From the NCBI GenBank assembly GCA_034769895.1, contig CM068372.1, positions 382,497,910 to 382,561,909 on the forward strand: 64,000 bases of DNA. The letters run 5' to 3'. Of this stretch, positions 44,394 through 54,967 are shown one piece after another. Made by a program: the position numbers and the translations under genes. Position 1 is the first letter of the stretch, and each line of letters begins with the position of its first letter. The stretch comes from Magicicada septendecula (Eukaryota; Arthropoda; Insecta; Hemiptera; Cicadidae). The notes beneath the pieces were generated by a model. The model did not search any database. It was given only the letters and a program-made list of their open reading frames with translations, and was not told the DNA's origin.

Positions 44394-45080
44394 GTCCGAT
44401 GCACACATCAGGTTTTTTACCTTGCGGTGCCGCTGCGTGCACGTTGCCGCAACGCAAAACGCAGGCTCGAGCCGCAGTCGGCAGCCAGGTTTTGCCACAT
44501 AGCCTACAGCCATGCATTTATATAATAGAAAACGTGTAATGTCCTCTTATTTATTGTATAGACGTTTTATTTGGATAAATTCAAGACTTATTAGAGGTAG
44601 ATTTCGTATGGCTTTTAGTGATTTAAGGGAATATTCGGATACATTTTTCAATAAAGAGTGTTCATTCATTTGATGAGCTTGAAGGGAAAATAAGCGACAA
44701 GATAAAATACCGAGATGCGTGGATGAGACTGTCTTATCTCCACAGGAAATGTTAACTATAACTCTTTATTATAGCTAAAGATATTTTTTATTTCACTAAT
44801 GAACAGGTCTGTGTCCACAAGATCTTCAGAATTTGATCCACCCATAACTACGATTACGTCAGGGCACCTGATCTGTGCACTGTTCAAAAGATAACAATGT
44901 ACTGAGAGCCGGAGTAGTGTGCGCGGTGCCGCTGCGGTAATGAAGGGAACTGCGGCGAAGAATGCACGCACAGTGGACGTGCTGTGCCGCAGCGTCGCCA
45001 CAACGTCGCCGGAGGTATGTGTGCAGTCACTCACGCCGCACTTGCGGGCACGCAGCGGCGCAGCACGGTAGTGTGCATCC
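44394..45080. mobile_element. PIF/Harbinger-type remnant
   Basis: GATGCACACATCAGG at the left and the inverted GGATGCACACTACCG at the right recall Harbinger ends (TGTGCACACA-type), followed on both sides by GC-rich GCCGCTGCG sequence. Between them at 44605-44765 frames read FSDLREYSDTFFN and KIKYRDAWMRLSYLHRK, resembling the N-terminal part of Harbinger transposases. The DDE core is deleted. GTGACAATCT occurs just outside both ends, longer than the 3 bp Harbinger duplication, so boundaries remain uncertain. Confidence 0.5.
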
Positions 45081-45229
45081 GTGACAATCTGAAGCATCTA
45101 ACGCGGTTCAACAGAGTATTGGTTACCTGTATTGTATAATCGGTTTTAGATTTATTTTGTACAATCTGTACAGTTTGTTGGAAAGTCAATACAACTTACG
45201 GATTAAAATGAATGGTTACTTGGAAGTAC

Positions 45230-45640
45230 TTCTTTTGAGTGTTCTTGTTTAAGTACCGGTACTCTAACTTCTTAGCCCTACCAAAATATTCCTTCGAGTA
45301 CAGTTCTTTCTTGTCTGGGTCACTGATAGCGGTGTCCAGCAAATTTTGTGGAACTTTATGCCCACAATTCTTTTCGCCCTTCCGAAAGCAGCCGTGTCAG
45401 TTTTGCTGCCGCACGTTTCATTTCAAGTTCTTTCATCCAAACGTCCGAAACACAAGACCGGGAAATTCCCAAAACGTCTTATAATTCTTGCACTGTAAGT
45501 CGTAGAATTTCGCTTTTTGTGTCCAACGCTTTCGCGTGTTTTACTTGTCAAAGAATTTCCAGAACGTGGATCAACTTTGAATCGTTTGTAGTTTGTACCG
45601 TGCTTTTCATCTTTGTGGTAGTTTCAGGTGACAAATGTTC
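45230..45640 (-). pseudogene. Mariner-like transposase remnant
   Basis: In three shifting minus-strand frames: DPRSGNSLTSKTRESVG, then SVSDVWMKEL-like residues and EMKRAAAKLTRLLSEGRKEL, then VPQNLLDTAISDPDKKELYS. These follow the helix-turn-helix linker of mariner transposases ('D.RSGRP.T', 'M+.+.AK..P.LL...Q', 'LL.....DP'). No catalytic DDD block remains. Confidence 0.5.
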
Positions 45641-45709
45641 AAATTTGACGCAAACGTTGATACAAATTCACTGATCTAGTTGTACACCTATTATGACGTG
45701 TTTACACAC

Positions 45710-45711
<2 letters not shown>

Positions 45712-45738
<27 letters not shown>
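45712..45738. repeat. (CA)n microsatellite
   Basis: Short CA run. Confidence 0.9.
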
Positions 45739-45740
<2 letters not shown>

Positions 45741-45884
45741 CACGTGTTTACACAACATAGTCCTCACAGCTAACTGAAAACTCTGAGTGTTCACATATGC
45801 TTCAAATGGCCCCGTCTGGTTGGCTACAGTGTTAGTCTTTTCGGAAATAGGCCTACTGTGGGTAATGATCGTCTAAGTGCATTG

Positions 45885-46160
45885 GCAATAAAGTCATCGT
45901 CATCATCATGATCATCTTCACAACACGGTATAGGCAACGCGCTGCCTGTTCCGCCTTCACAGATCCTCCAGCCATCTCTTTCTGAGACTACCTACGTATC
46001 TGTGTCCTATAGGTTCGCACGTTCAGACTTGTTTGGTTAGTCTAAATTCTGACATTCTTCCTAAGAGTTCTTTCCACCGTTGTTTGTAATCTTTTAGTTT
46101 TTTCATTCAAGTTGAAAAATTATAACTCTTCTCTTAATCTCTGTCCGACTGTATTCTTTT
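45885..46160 (-). mobile_element. LINE 3' end, family B, with GATGATGACGATGA tail
   Basis: Reverse complement matches 51040-51300: ACAACGGTGGAAAGAACTC, AGGAAGAATGTCAGA, CCTATAGGACACAG and a GAAGAT-GATCATGATGATGACG tail. Coding traces: KQRWKELLGRMSEFRL-like. Confidence 0.55.
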
Positions 46161-46844
46161 AAAGTTGTGAGTGAATTAAATTAATTCCCCATTATAGGGT
46201 CCCAGCCTTTAGATAGATAAGTCAAGTGGAGGAGCTCCTCTCTTACGAGCCATGACTCCCGGTAATTTTATTCAGGGTTATCTTCCCTTGGCCTTTGATG
46301 GCCCAACGCCAAATTGCAAGGCAGCAGCAAAACACAATCCTGTAACAATACGGCGCAATACTGGAGCCGACAAATCCAACTAGATTCCAATGATGACCAT
46401 AAATAAAAATGTAGTGCAAGGTATTGACAATTGCGATGACAAAGTGTTGAAAAAGTTCATATCTAGCGATAAGTGAATATATTCACTTCACGTCCCATTT
46501 CAGTTAAGATTTTACACTGTCGAATTTGTTTATGGTTGCGCCCGTCCGGCTGTAAAGCCACTGCACAACAGGTTCCCATAACATTCAAAGTACGGCATAC
46601 ATGAAAGAGGTATGAGACTTTTCGGTCGGACCTCGTATGGCAGCAAGACCGTACCGAGCAGAATGGATTGGAATATAGTTTATCGAATTTTCATACTGCA
46701 GTTAGAACTCTCCAGCTAAATATGTGAATAACGGGACACGTCGTGAATTTCAGAGAATAGTGTGTCTGTGTTAGTCGATCGTTACAGCGGTGTCATTGAG
46801 CAAACATTACAGAACTACATCGGTAGACATATGTGTGTATAGGA

Positions 46845-46847
<3 letters not shown>
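46161..46847. other. Unassigned sequence
   Basis: No coding or terminal structures recognised. Confidence 0.3.

Positions 46848-46879
<32 letters not shown>
46848..46879. repeat. (GA)n microsatellite
   Basis: Short GA run; nearby AACTGTCCACTTGACGTCT (46958) is shared, inverted, with 13676-13694. Confidence 0.9.
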
Positions 46880-46881
<2 letters not shown>

Positions 46882-47035
46882 TCAATCAGGTGCAACGAGG
46901 GAGAGCTCGTGTGAGAGGGACACAGACCTAAGCAAACAATGTGAGCTATATTTAAACTGTCCACTTGACGTCTGGAATTGTGCACTGGGTCGTCTCAGCA
47001 CAAGACACAGTGCAAGGCTCAAGAGGATTTTACAA

Positions 47036-47088
47036 CACACAACCACACACACATACACACACACACACACACACAAACACACACAGGT
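47036..47088. repeat. Imperfect (CA)n microsatellite
   Basis: CA units with scattered interruptions. Confidence 0.9.
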
Positions 47089-47354
47089 AACCAGCATTGT
47101 TCACGAGTTCATGCATTCTCACTCAAACTCACACTCTTTACAGAATGATCAAAAGTCGCTCGACACTCTGGATATTAATCATCAATACGACGTCTATATG
47201 TGGTGGGTTTAGCGTCATTGAACAGTGATGAAAGCGTTTGTAGAGTTCGATTATTAACTAGACACATTTGTACCGACTTGAAACATCTGTGTCGACGTTT
47301 CGACAAAGTTTTTCGCGCAATGTGCCACGAAGTTTAACAAATAACGCGAGGGGA

Positions 47355-47772
47355 CAGGACCGTATTTATAGGGGAGGGACGAACAATCGAACCCATCCAG
47401 AGGTCGGAAAAGTTGGCGAATTCTGTTAATCCCTTAATTTTTAGGCTGTTTTATTACTTTTTCCGGCTGTGTACGCTAATATTGTAGTAACTCTTTTTTA
47501 AATATACGAAAAGGTTTATTACACAGCATCAGCGTATATACGTTTGAAATATGGAATATAGGAAAATCAATTCAGTCAATAAGTATCGTGTAAACAATGT
47601 TTCAATAACGCGTATTTTTATAGTGTTATTACCGTTTACTTTAGTGGTAATGATTTCAGCCACTTTAAAGATAATAATACTGTTGACTAGTCTTAACTTG
47701 TGTTTTCTTTTGTATGAAGCCAAAGCGACCGAGAATCCCCCCCCCCAAGGCTAAAGTCTAGATACACCACTG
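47355..47772. mobile_element. hAT-like MITE, copy 2
   Basis: Starts CAGGACCGTATTTATAGGGG and ends GATACACCACTG; collinear with 14306-14749. Flanking octamers CGAGGGGA and AAGGGAGA are similar but not identical. Confidence 0.7.
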
Positions 47773-48660
47773 AAGGGAGACAACGTACCCCTATAACCAA
47801 CCGGCCCCGGCCTCTCCTACCTGCACCGTTTCAGACCTGCTGAGTTGCCTGCATGCATTGTTTGTATCGAATTATTGACACATTGGGTTCCTTTCGTGTT
47901 GTGCGCATAATTCAGCCAGAGGAACGCTAAAAAAAGAAAGTCGTCCTATGAAAAATTCTAATTTCAAAGTACCTATGGGCACTCGTTGTGAGGCCATTTC
48001 ATGGACACCAATCATAATTTGATGTTGAACGCCTCTGATAAGAGATAAGTTGCGATAACAAGGATGAAATAAATTACGATGATGTGGGCGTATACGTAGA
48101 TTGTCCGCGAAAAACGATATTCGATTCAAAACCCACGGATCGTATATAACACGTTTACTAAGACAGAGAGGTTTATCTCACAGTTTATGTAAAATTTAAT
48201 CCATGTTCTTCAATCTTGCAGTGTATAATGTCAAAAAATCGCCTAATTCACCTAGGGACGACTTAGTCAATTAGCTGTGAAATCTAAAATATGCATCAAA
48301 AAGGGTTAACATTACAGAAGATTATCACTAACATGTGTACCAACATCATATAAAAACAGTTTCTTTTTTAATCGAACACTTGTAGCAGGGGAAATTTCAA
48401 AATTGCACGAACGTTTTGATCATACCTCGTATATATGTCCAGATTTCTGTGCTTACGTTCCAACCATGGTCTTATGCGAGATAACACGGACTTAGTCCAC
48501 TACACTTATGTTATACTTTCCAATTTCCATCCCATCTTGGTTCTCATTCATCTTTTAATGTTCTCTATCTGTCTTTACCTTCAACTCTCCTTCCGTTCTA
48601 TCAGGAGCACGTCTAGAGGTGGTAACAACTTGTAGCGCCTCAGTAGATACTGTCTGCAGA
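47773..48660. other. Unassigned sequence
   Basis: About 0.9 kb without a recognised gene. A minus-strand frame of 85 codons (47872-48129) has no family resemblance. Confidence 0.3.
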
Positions 48661-48689
48661 TAAAATGATATCACTAGCTGTGGTTGAAC

Positions 48690-48995
48690 CAACTGATTCA
48701 GAGTGCCGACACAGTCCGGTTTATTAAGAGTAGAAGGCTTGAGTGGCTGGGCCACGTAAGACGAATGGATGACAGGAGAATGGCTAAGAGAATTGCAGAT
48801 TGGAGGAAGAAGAATTAGAGGTAGGCCCAGAAAGAGATGGTTGGATGACGTGGACGATGATTTGACATGTATGAACGTGAGGGGATGAAGACGAATATGT
48901 AATGAGAGGGCGGAATGGAAGAAAGTCATTGAGCAGGCTAAAACCCAAGCTGGGTTGTAACGCCAGGAAAGGAAAGGAAAGGAAAGGAAAGGACT
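48690..48995 (+). mobile_element. LINE 3' end with (GGAAA)n tail
   Basis: Reads VRFIKSRRLEWLGHVRRMDD and, after a frameshift, GRPRKRWLDDVDDDL, then AEWKKVIEQAKTQAGL, ending at CCAGGAAAGGAAAGGAAAGG. This is the C-terminal block of a non-LTR retrotransposon followed by a pentamer repeat tail at 48964-48993. Confidence 0.75.
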
Positions 48996-49731
48996 AGCTG
49001 TGGTAGCGACAGTAGAAAACGAGGAAGCTGAATGACATTACAAGCAGGAGACGATGGTAATTGACTCACCGTGTGAAAAATGTAAAGGTTACGTGATTGT
49101 AAATTAAAAACGGCAGAGGCGAAGCAAGTTAATGCAACTGGCATTTATTCTGGTACAACGCATACCCGTACTTCTCCCGGGAGAAAACTGTTACTAAAGG
49201 TCGGTTAAAAGATCTTAGCAACAAGCTTAAATGGCATAGATGCAATTGTTAACAAAATTTTATGTGGTGTTAATATTCAACGGTAACAATAAATTGTACG
49301 CGAAGACAAAACATAATTACAAACTTCTTATTCGAAATTACACTTACATTTTATAGTCTTTTACAACTTTGTTTCCATTTTCTGTAAAAATAATCAAAAT
49401 CGCTAAAGTATCAGGCACTAATCAGTATATCACTACAAGAAATTTACGAGTAGCGCGCGCGAGCGCACACACACACGTCTGTACATTTAAAAATGTATAT
49501 ACATTCATAATTGATCCCGATTATTCCTTGTTATTATGATAGCCCATTATTTATATTTATAAATTTATATTTCTGATATTCATACTTCATAATTATTCTT
49601 GTTTTAAAATTATTAATAATAAATAATATTTCTTATTTAATAGGAATTATGATATTGCTGTTAAGTTGGGTAAGTTCCAGACGATTTGTGGGATAATCAA
49701 CCCCACTTTTAGAAACAAGGTGAGTTAAGGT
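48996..49731. other. Unassigned sequence before the Penelope-like element
   Basis: No gene. A GC alternating run lies at 49453-49465. Confidence 0.3.
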
Positions 49732-49742
49732 ACAAAATTAAT

Positions 49743-50919
49743 ATTTTAGTAGGAATAAACCTGTTTTAGTACCAAGCCACGTGTCCGTTAACTATATGAA
49801 AAATATATTGTACTAACCGTCTGTGACTTCTCGTATGATGTCCTTTCTTATTGCGACATGTTTCGAGACACTTGTCTCATTTTCAAAGCATAAAATATTT
49901 AGCACATATCATTCACTGATATACTTGTCAAACGTTAAAACCATAAATAGTACAATTTAACATATAAACTATATACTTTTTGTAACATGAATCGGGCAAA
50001 CAGTGTACACTGCGCAGCGACCCACCGCGCATTAACCGCAAATGATTCTTGTTATCTTAGTATCTCAACGCGGTGTCGTACAATATATTAGATTTGAATA
50101 ATAACTGGTCGTTCAAGATATAAACAATTTATAAACGCCCGTTTTATTCTCAAGGCAAGTGGATTCGTGGGTGCGAAGATTATTTAAGATATTATTTGTA
50201 GTCTTGTATCAAAAACAGTAATATTGTAGTCACTTACAAGACTACAAATAATATCTTAAATAATCTTCGCACCCACGAATCCACTTGCCTTGAGAATAAA
50301 ACGGGCGTTTATAAATTGTCATGCAATGACTGTGACGCTTTCTATGTGGGCCAGACGTGCCGTAGTTTCCTCAAAAGATTTAATGAACACAAACCACCCA
50401 CTATCTGTCGCAACTATGATACCATCAAATCAAAATTCGCCAAACATCTTATTAATGAAAATCATAATTACACCGATTTTGGAACCAATTTAAAACCCCT
50501 CCACTTTTGTAGTAGAGGACGTTATATAAACGCACTCGAGGAATTTTAGGTGTACAAAGCGTTTAGGGACACTAGTACCAAGCCACACACCTTGAACGAC
50601 CAGTTATTATTCAAATCTAATATATTGTACGACACCGCGTTGAGATACTAAGATAACAAGAATCATTTGCGGTTAATGCGCGGTGGGTCGCTGCGCAGTG
50701 TACACTGTTTGCCCGATTCATGTTACAAAAAGTATATAGTTTATATGTTAAATTGTGCTATTTATGGTTTTAACGTTTGACAAGTATATCAGTGAATGAT
50801 ATGTGCTAAATATTTTATGCTTTGAAAATGAGACAAGTGTCTCGAAACATGTCGCAATAAGAAAGGACATCATACGAGAAGTCACAGACGGTTAGTACAA
50901 TATATTTTTCATATAGTTA
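49743..50919 (+). mobile_element. Penelope-like element, short copy with nested inverted repeats
   Basis: ACAAAATTAAT flanks both sides (49732-49742 and 50920-50930), an 11 bp target duplication. The outer inverted repeat, 49787-50117 against 50591-50921, is 331 bp per arm with one mismatch noticed. An inner pair, 50125-50208 against 50235-50318, is 84 bp per arm and appears perfect, with a 26 nt loop. Between the inner pair and the right outer arm lies GIY-YIG endonuclease coding sequence. The right arm holds a hammerhead-like stem, GAGAC-AAGT-GTCTC before GAAAC (50830-50848), with a degenerate first core half. Near-identical arms mean a recent origin. The reverse transcriptase is absent. 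Confidence 0.8.
50235..50549 (+). CDS. GIY-YIG endonuclease fragment of a Penelope-like element
   Basis: The frame is open from the inner inverted repeat to TAG at 50547-50549. After NNILNNLRTHEST it reads TGVYKLSCNDCDAFYVGQTC, then RSFLKRFNEH. GVY and YVG fit the GIY-YIG motif pair, the CNDC pair is the cysteine insert typical of Penelope endonucleases, and R..F..R..EH supplies the expected arginine and histidine. KFAKHLINENH and INALEEF fit the later helix and glutamate region. In intact elements this domain nicks target DNA after a reverse transcriptase, which is missing here. The first 28 codons lie in the inverted-repeat arm. It is a partial gene and can act only if supplied with RT in trans. 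Confidence 0.8.
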   Translation, partial: YKTTNNILNNLRTHESTCLENKTGVYKLSCNDCDAFYVGQTCRSFLKRFNEHKPPTICRNYDTIKSKFAKHLINENHNYTDFGTNLKPLHFCSRGRYINALEEF

Positions 50920-50929
50920 ACAAAATTAA

Positions 50930-51300
50930 TGTTCTAAAAAGATATGTCAGTCCTTGTACTATCCTATCGATGTGCCAAGAGACAAGACAGTAAAATACAG
51001 GCCTCGGAAATGGCGTTCTTAAGAGGAGTTAAAAGGTGTTCTAAACTTGACCGTATAAGGAATGAAGCCATAAGAAAATAGTTACATGGTTTTAACTTGA
51101 ATGAAAAAATAAAAGATTACAAACAACGGTGGAAAGAACATTTAGAAAGAATGTCAGATTCCAGACTGGCCAAACAAGTATGGAAACAAACCTATAGGAC
51201 ACAGATGTGTGGGTAGACCCAGGAGAGATTGACGGAAGATTCTTGAAGGTGGAAGAGGCAGAATCTTGCCTATGCCGTGTTGTGAAGGAGCTGATGAAAT
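50930..51300 (+). mobile_element. LINE 3' end, family B
   Basis: With frameshifts it reads RNEAIRK, then LNEKIKDYKQRWKEHLERMS, DSRLAKQVWKQTYRTQMCG and ends GGAGCTGATGAAATAAT. Matches the inverted copy at 45885-46160. Confidence 0.65.
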
Positions 51301-54120
51301 AATATTTTTTATTTCATAAGAATATATTCCTTATATAAATTTTTTTACACTTTTCGGGCAATATTATTTTACTGCCAACTTCAGAAATATATACAAAAAA
51401 TAATTAATAAAATTTGAAATATAAATTATCCACTTTTATTAATTGTTATCCAAATTTAGTTTTTATTTCTTTGAATATTCCTCAACATAAGAGTAACTTT
51501 TATTGTCTCGTGAGTAAAAAGTTGTCCGGAAACGATTTGGAAATTTTGTGGGCGAATATTGAAAATTTTCACAATAACTCACGTTTATTCTTGTATTAAA
51601 AGTTACATTTGGAGCATATTGTAGCGTGACAGAAAATCCACTGCTTATTAAGTCATATAAGATAATAAACAATAATTGCATTACATATACTAATATAATA
51701 TCGAATGAAATTTAATCAATTCAAAGGAATAAACCACAATAAAATAAAAATCCTCATTGCATTATATAAAAACCACTGTTAAAAATCAAAGAAATACTTA
51801 AAGGCAACTCATATTATAAAATCAGGTATTTACCCAGGAAGTTAGGAGCAGTAAACAAACTAAATACCACAAAAACAAGAAGAAAGAATCAGTTTAGGAG
51901 TGGTGAAACAACAAAATACCCCAAACACAAGAAGAAGGAGGAATAAAATTTATGATCAGGAAGTAAACAATACCCTGAAACCTTTAGCGAAGAGCAAAGT
52001 CAGTATCAGAAAATAAATTAGATACTCCAAACAAACCATCAGTCAAGATAACACGAAGTACCTTGGTTTACCCAAGAGTGAAGACAAGAAGAAGGAAGAC
52101 CAGAAGAAAGACAAGAATGAAGACAAGAAAGAAGATGAGAAGAAAGGAAGAAATAGTAGGGAAGAAACACCATTATAAAACCTATTATTAACTACCATGA
52201 ACCCCAAACCCATAGAGACATTTAAAGAAAGTATAACATCCCAAAACCCTATAAAATTGTAATTACTAATAAACCCAAAAGTGTTGTATAGTATTATAAG
52301 AAGTGAGCCAACTAAAGTTATTGTGTGATAAAAAAATAAACAAGTCTTAACAGTCCATGATGACTAAAGGTCTGGTCTGAGATAATAAAACTCAATATAT
52401 CAGAACCACAAGTAATAGTGAACTAGTGCAAGTGTTTTTGGAAATACAATAAACTTAAAGTTGTAGTGATACTATGACTTACCAATATGCTATATAACAA
52501 CTTTTATATTCAATAATACACATCATCATAAAATAATAAAATGGAAGATTTCCAGTATTTTATTATTTTAATGTAACTTTGTTATTACAAGACATTTGTA
52601 GAAATGATAATAACTAGAGTATGGGTGGACATGTTTACTGATGAAGGGGATAATAAATAATAATGGTTTAGACCAGAAAGGACTGGAATTAATTTAAATG
52701 TTCATAGGTTTAAAATGTTTAAAATGGCTATTTGTTCCCAGCCATAAACTCCATATGTTTTAAAGAGTTTTTAGTCAATAAGATTTATATGTGTTTAGAA
52801 TAAATTATGTTTGTTAAATAACAGCTTAAATACCATTTAAAATGTTTCAGTAGGTATGCTGTGTTAATTAAAAAAAGGGTTAAATGTATGTTTTTAAACA
52901 ATGTCAGCAATATGTTCAATTGTACAGAATGCTAAGTAATGTTCATTATTATTTTTATATAACAGTAGTATTAATTAGATGTTACACATCACAATAAGTT
53001 TATAAACCATTTTATTTTTATGTCATAATAACTGTTTAAAGTCAGAGAAGGAGTAGGATTAAATTTATTTGAGAAAGTCAGAAATGTAAAATTCTAAACT
53101 CTAGGCCATTTAATGAATTCACAGAAACCATATAAACCAGTTAATTCACGTATAAATCCTGTAAACTGGCAAGATTTAGGTAAGGTAAATCAGTTAACAA
53201 CTACTGTGAATGAACCTATGAGTTAAAATGATAATATGGAAATATACCTTAAATTATTGTGAATTTTCAAAATATATAAATTAATTATTTTTAAAGAGCA
53301 ATGTCAAATTCAGAGATTATCACAAAAAACCAGTTCAAAGGTTCAATTTATATGTATTTAAGGAAAGGAAGAGAAATATGACCATTTGAAATTTATTATA
53401 ATGGTATTAATAACAATTAAAATGGCAGAAAAATTGTATGAAGGCGGAAACCAATTTTTGGGCCTAGATTTCCAAAAAGAAAGAAATTTGGTAATTTCCA
53501 CAAAAAAGTCAACAGATATGGACTATAATAGATCAATTTAAAAAGAATGAGATAATTAAACCAATGATAAGGTTCATAATTCATGAAAGTGATGAATAAA
53601 CTAAATTAATTCCATATATAATGTATTTTTGTATCATGTATATTGGAAATCGAAATATTTTAACAATACTTTTTCAAAGATTAACTGGGCCAGATTTTGA
53701 CTAACGTGAAGGAAGTTAGTTAGTTCTTTGTTAATGATCAAGCTGAGCAGTTTATGTGATATTACGTTCCTTGAAACCGAGAAAAATGGTGTACTGAGGT
53801 TACCCAATAAAATCATACGAAACGAGAGTTACGTAATTTAAACACTTTTCCAACTAAAACCACAGAAAACGTTAACCACAATAGTGAAAACAACATATAC
53901 ACTACATAACACCAGTGCATAGAACCAATAAAACGACATATTTGTGACAATTCCATCTACAACAGTATAACCGTTTTTTGCGTAGTGAATAAAGAGAAGT
54001 GAACACCAAAAACATATAACATAATTAACACCAGTGATCACTAAACACCATTCCAGCATACACCAAACAAAATATACCTTAGACAAGTTACACCAGTTCG
54101 GGGACATTTAAAACATATAT
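51301..54120. other. AT-rich DNA, no gene; low-complexity GAAGAC tract
   Basis: Nearly 2.8 kb without coding signature. 51880-52160 is purine-rich with irregular AAGAAGAAAG and GAAGACAAG repeats; 53860-54100 repeats ACACCAGTG-like words. Part of it could be the 5' LTR of the retrotransposon that follows, but no LTR start was fixed. Confidence 0.35.
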
Positions 54121-54896
54121 GAAGGTAATTTTGCTGTGAGATTTTAACACGACGACATCGCAGATAACCTCATCATCTTTTCGAGCGGCCATCTTAGAAA
54201 TGCCGAGCAGTGCCAACTACATTGAGTGACTTCAGCGCTTGCAGTATTGGTCTGACAAATCCACAATATTACTTATTTTATAAATTTATTCACTTTTTGT
54301 TAGATAATAGTTATTGAAAACACTTTATTTGTAAATGTTATACTTTCTCGTTTACCCTTCTCTGACTATTAATAATATAATCGCTCCAAGAACCTTTTAT
54401 AATACTTGTAATAATTTTTCAACTGTATGAACAAATCGATTATTTCCTGAGACGGAGTCGACAATTGCTCACAATCGATTAAACATCGACCCTTTCTTAA
54501 TTTTGTTAATAAATCCATTTATTTCAATTGTTTGTATCTATAACTTATTTCACATGCTAATTTAAGGTTATTTATTAATGCAACGAGACTTCCAGAAGAA
54601 GAAAATATTTTTTTAAAGTGAGATATTGGACCAGCCCGAAAAATCATAAATCGATTGCTGACCGGAGTTAATCCGGGGTTAACTCCGGACTTTGTTAAGA
54701 TCTTCAAGAAGTGCTAAATAATTAATAAATACCTTATTAATTATTAAAATTTTTACCAAAACATTAAAACTGAATTATTTCTCAATTACCGAAATCAATT
54801 AAAACATAAACAAATTTTTTTTTTATAATTTTTTTTAAATAAAATTTTTTCTCTATTATCTTTATTTGTAAAGACTGCATACAGGGTCAAGTTACA
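54121..54896 (+). other. Probable 3' portion of a 5' LTR
   Basis: The region lies directly before a primer binding site and ends GTTACA, a CA-type LTR end. It includes the near-palindrome CCGGAGTTAATCCGGGGTTA and ACTCCGG at 54661-54687. Poly-A/T-rich sequence follows. Its start is unknown, so the extent is inference. Confidence 0.35.
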
Positions 54897-54899
54897 AAT

Positions 54900-54919
54900 T
54901 GGCGTCCAACTTAGAGGGC
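54900..54919 (+). promoter_or_regulatory. Primer binding site, tRNA-Lys-like
   Basis: TGGCGTCCAACTTAGAGGGC lies 3 nt after the presumed LTR end. Its first 11 bases match TGGCGCCCAAC, the complement of the tRNA-Lys 3' end, with one change. The gag start follows 48 bp later. Confidence 0.5.
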
Positions 54920-54967
54920 TTGTTAGTTTAAGCCTGGCAGCGGTTATTTAATAGAAACAGAAGAAAA

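Noticed and set aside
44756-45097. 113-codon minus-strand frame
   Set aside because: It lies in the GC-rich end of the PIF/Harbinger remnant and covers its inverted end; no domain is visible.
46790-47212. 140-codon open frame
   Set aside because: It spans a GA and a CA microsatellite and has no family-like residues outside them.
53838-54107. 89-codon hydrophobic minus-strand frame that could suggest a membrane protein
   Set aside because: The plus strand there is made of degenerate ACACCAGTG-type words, which give hydrophobic residues by composition.
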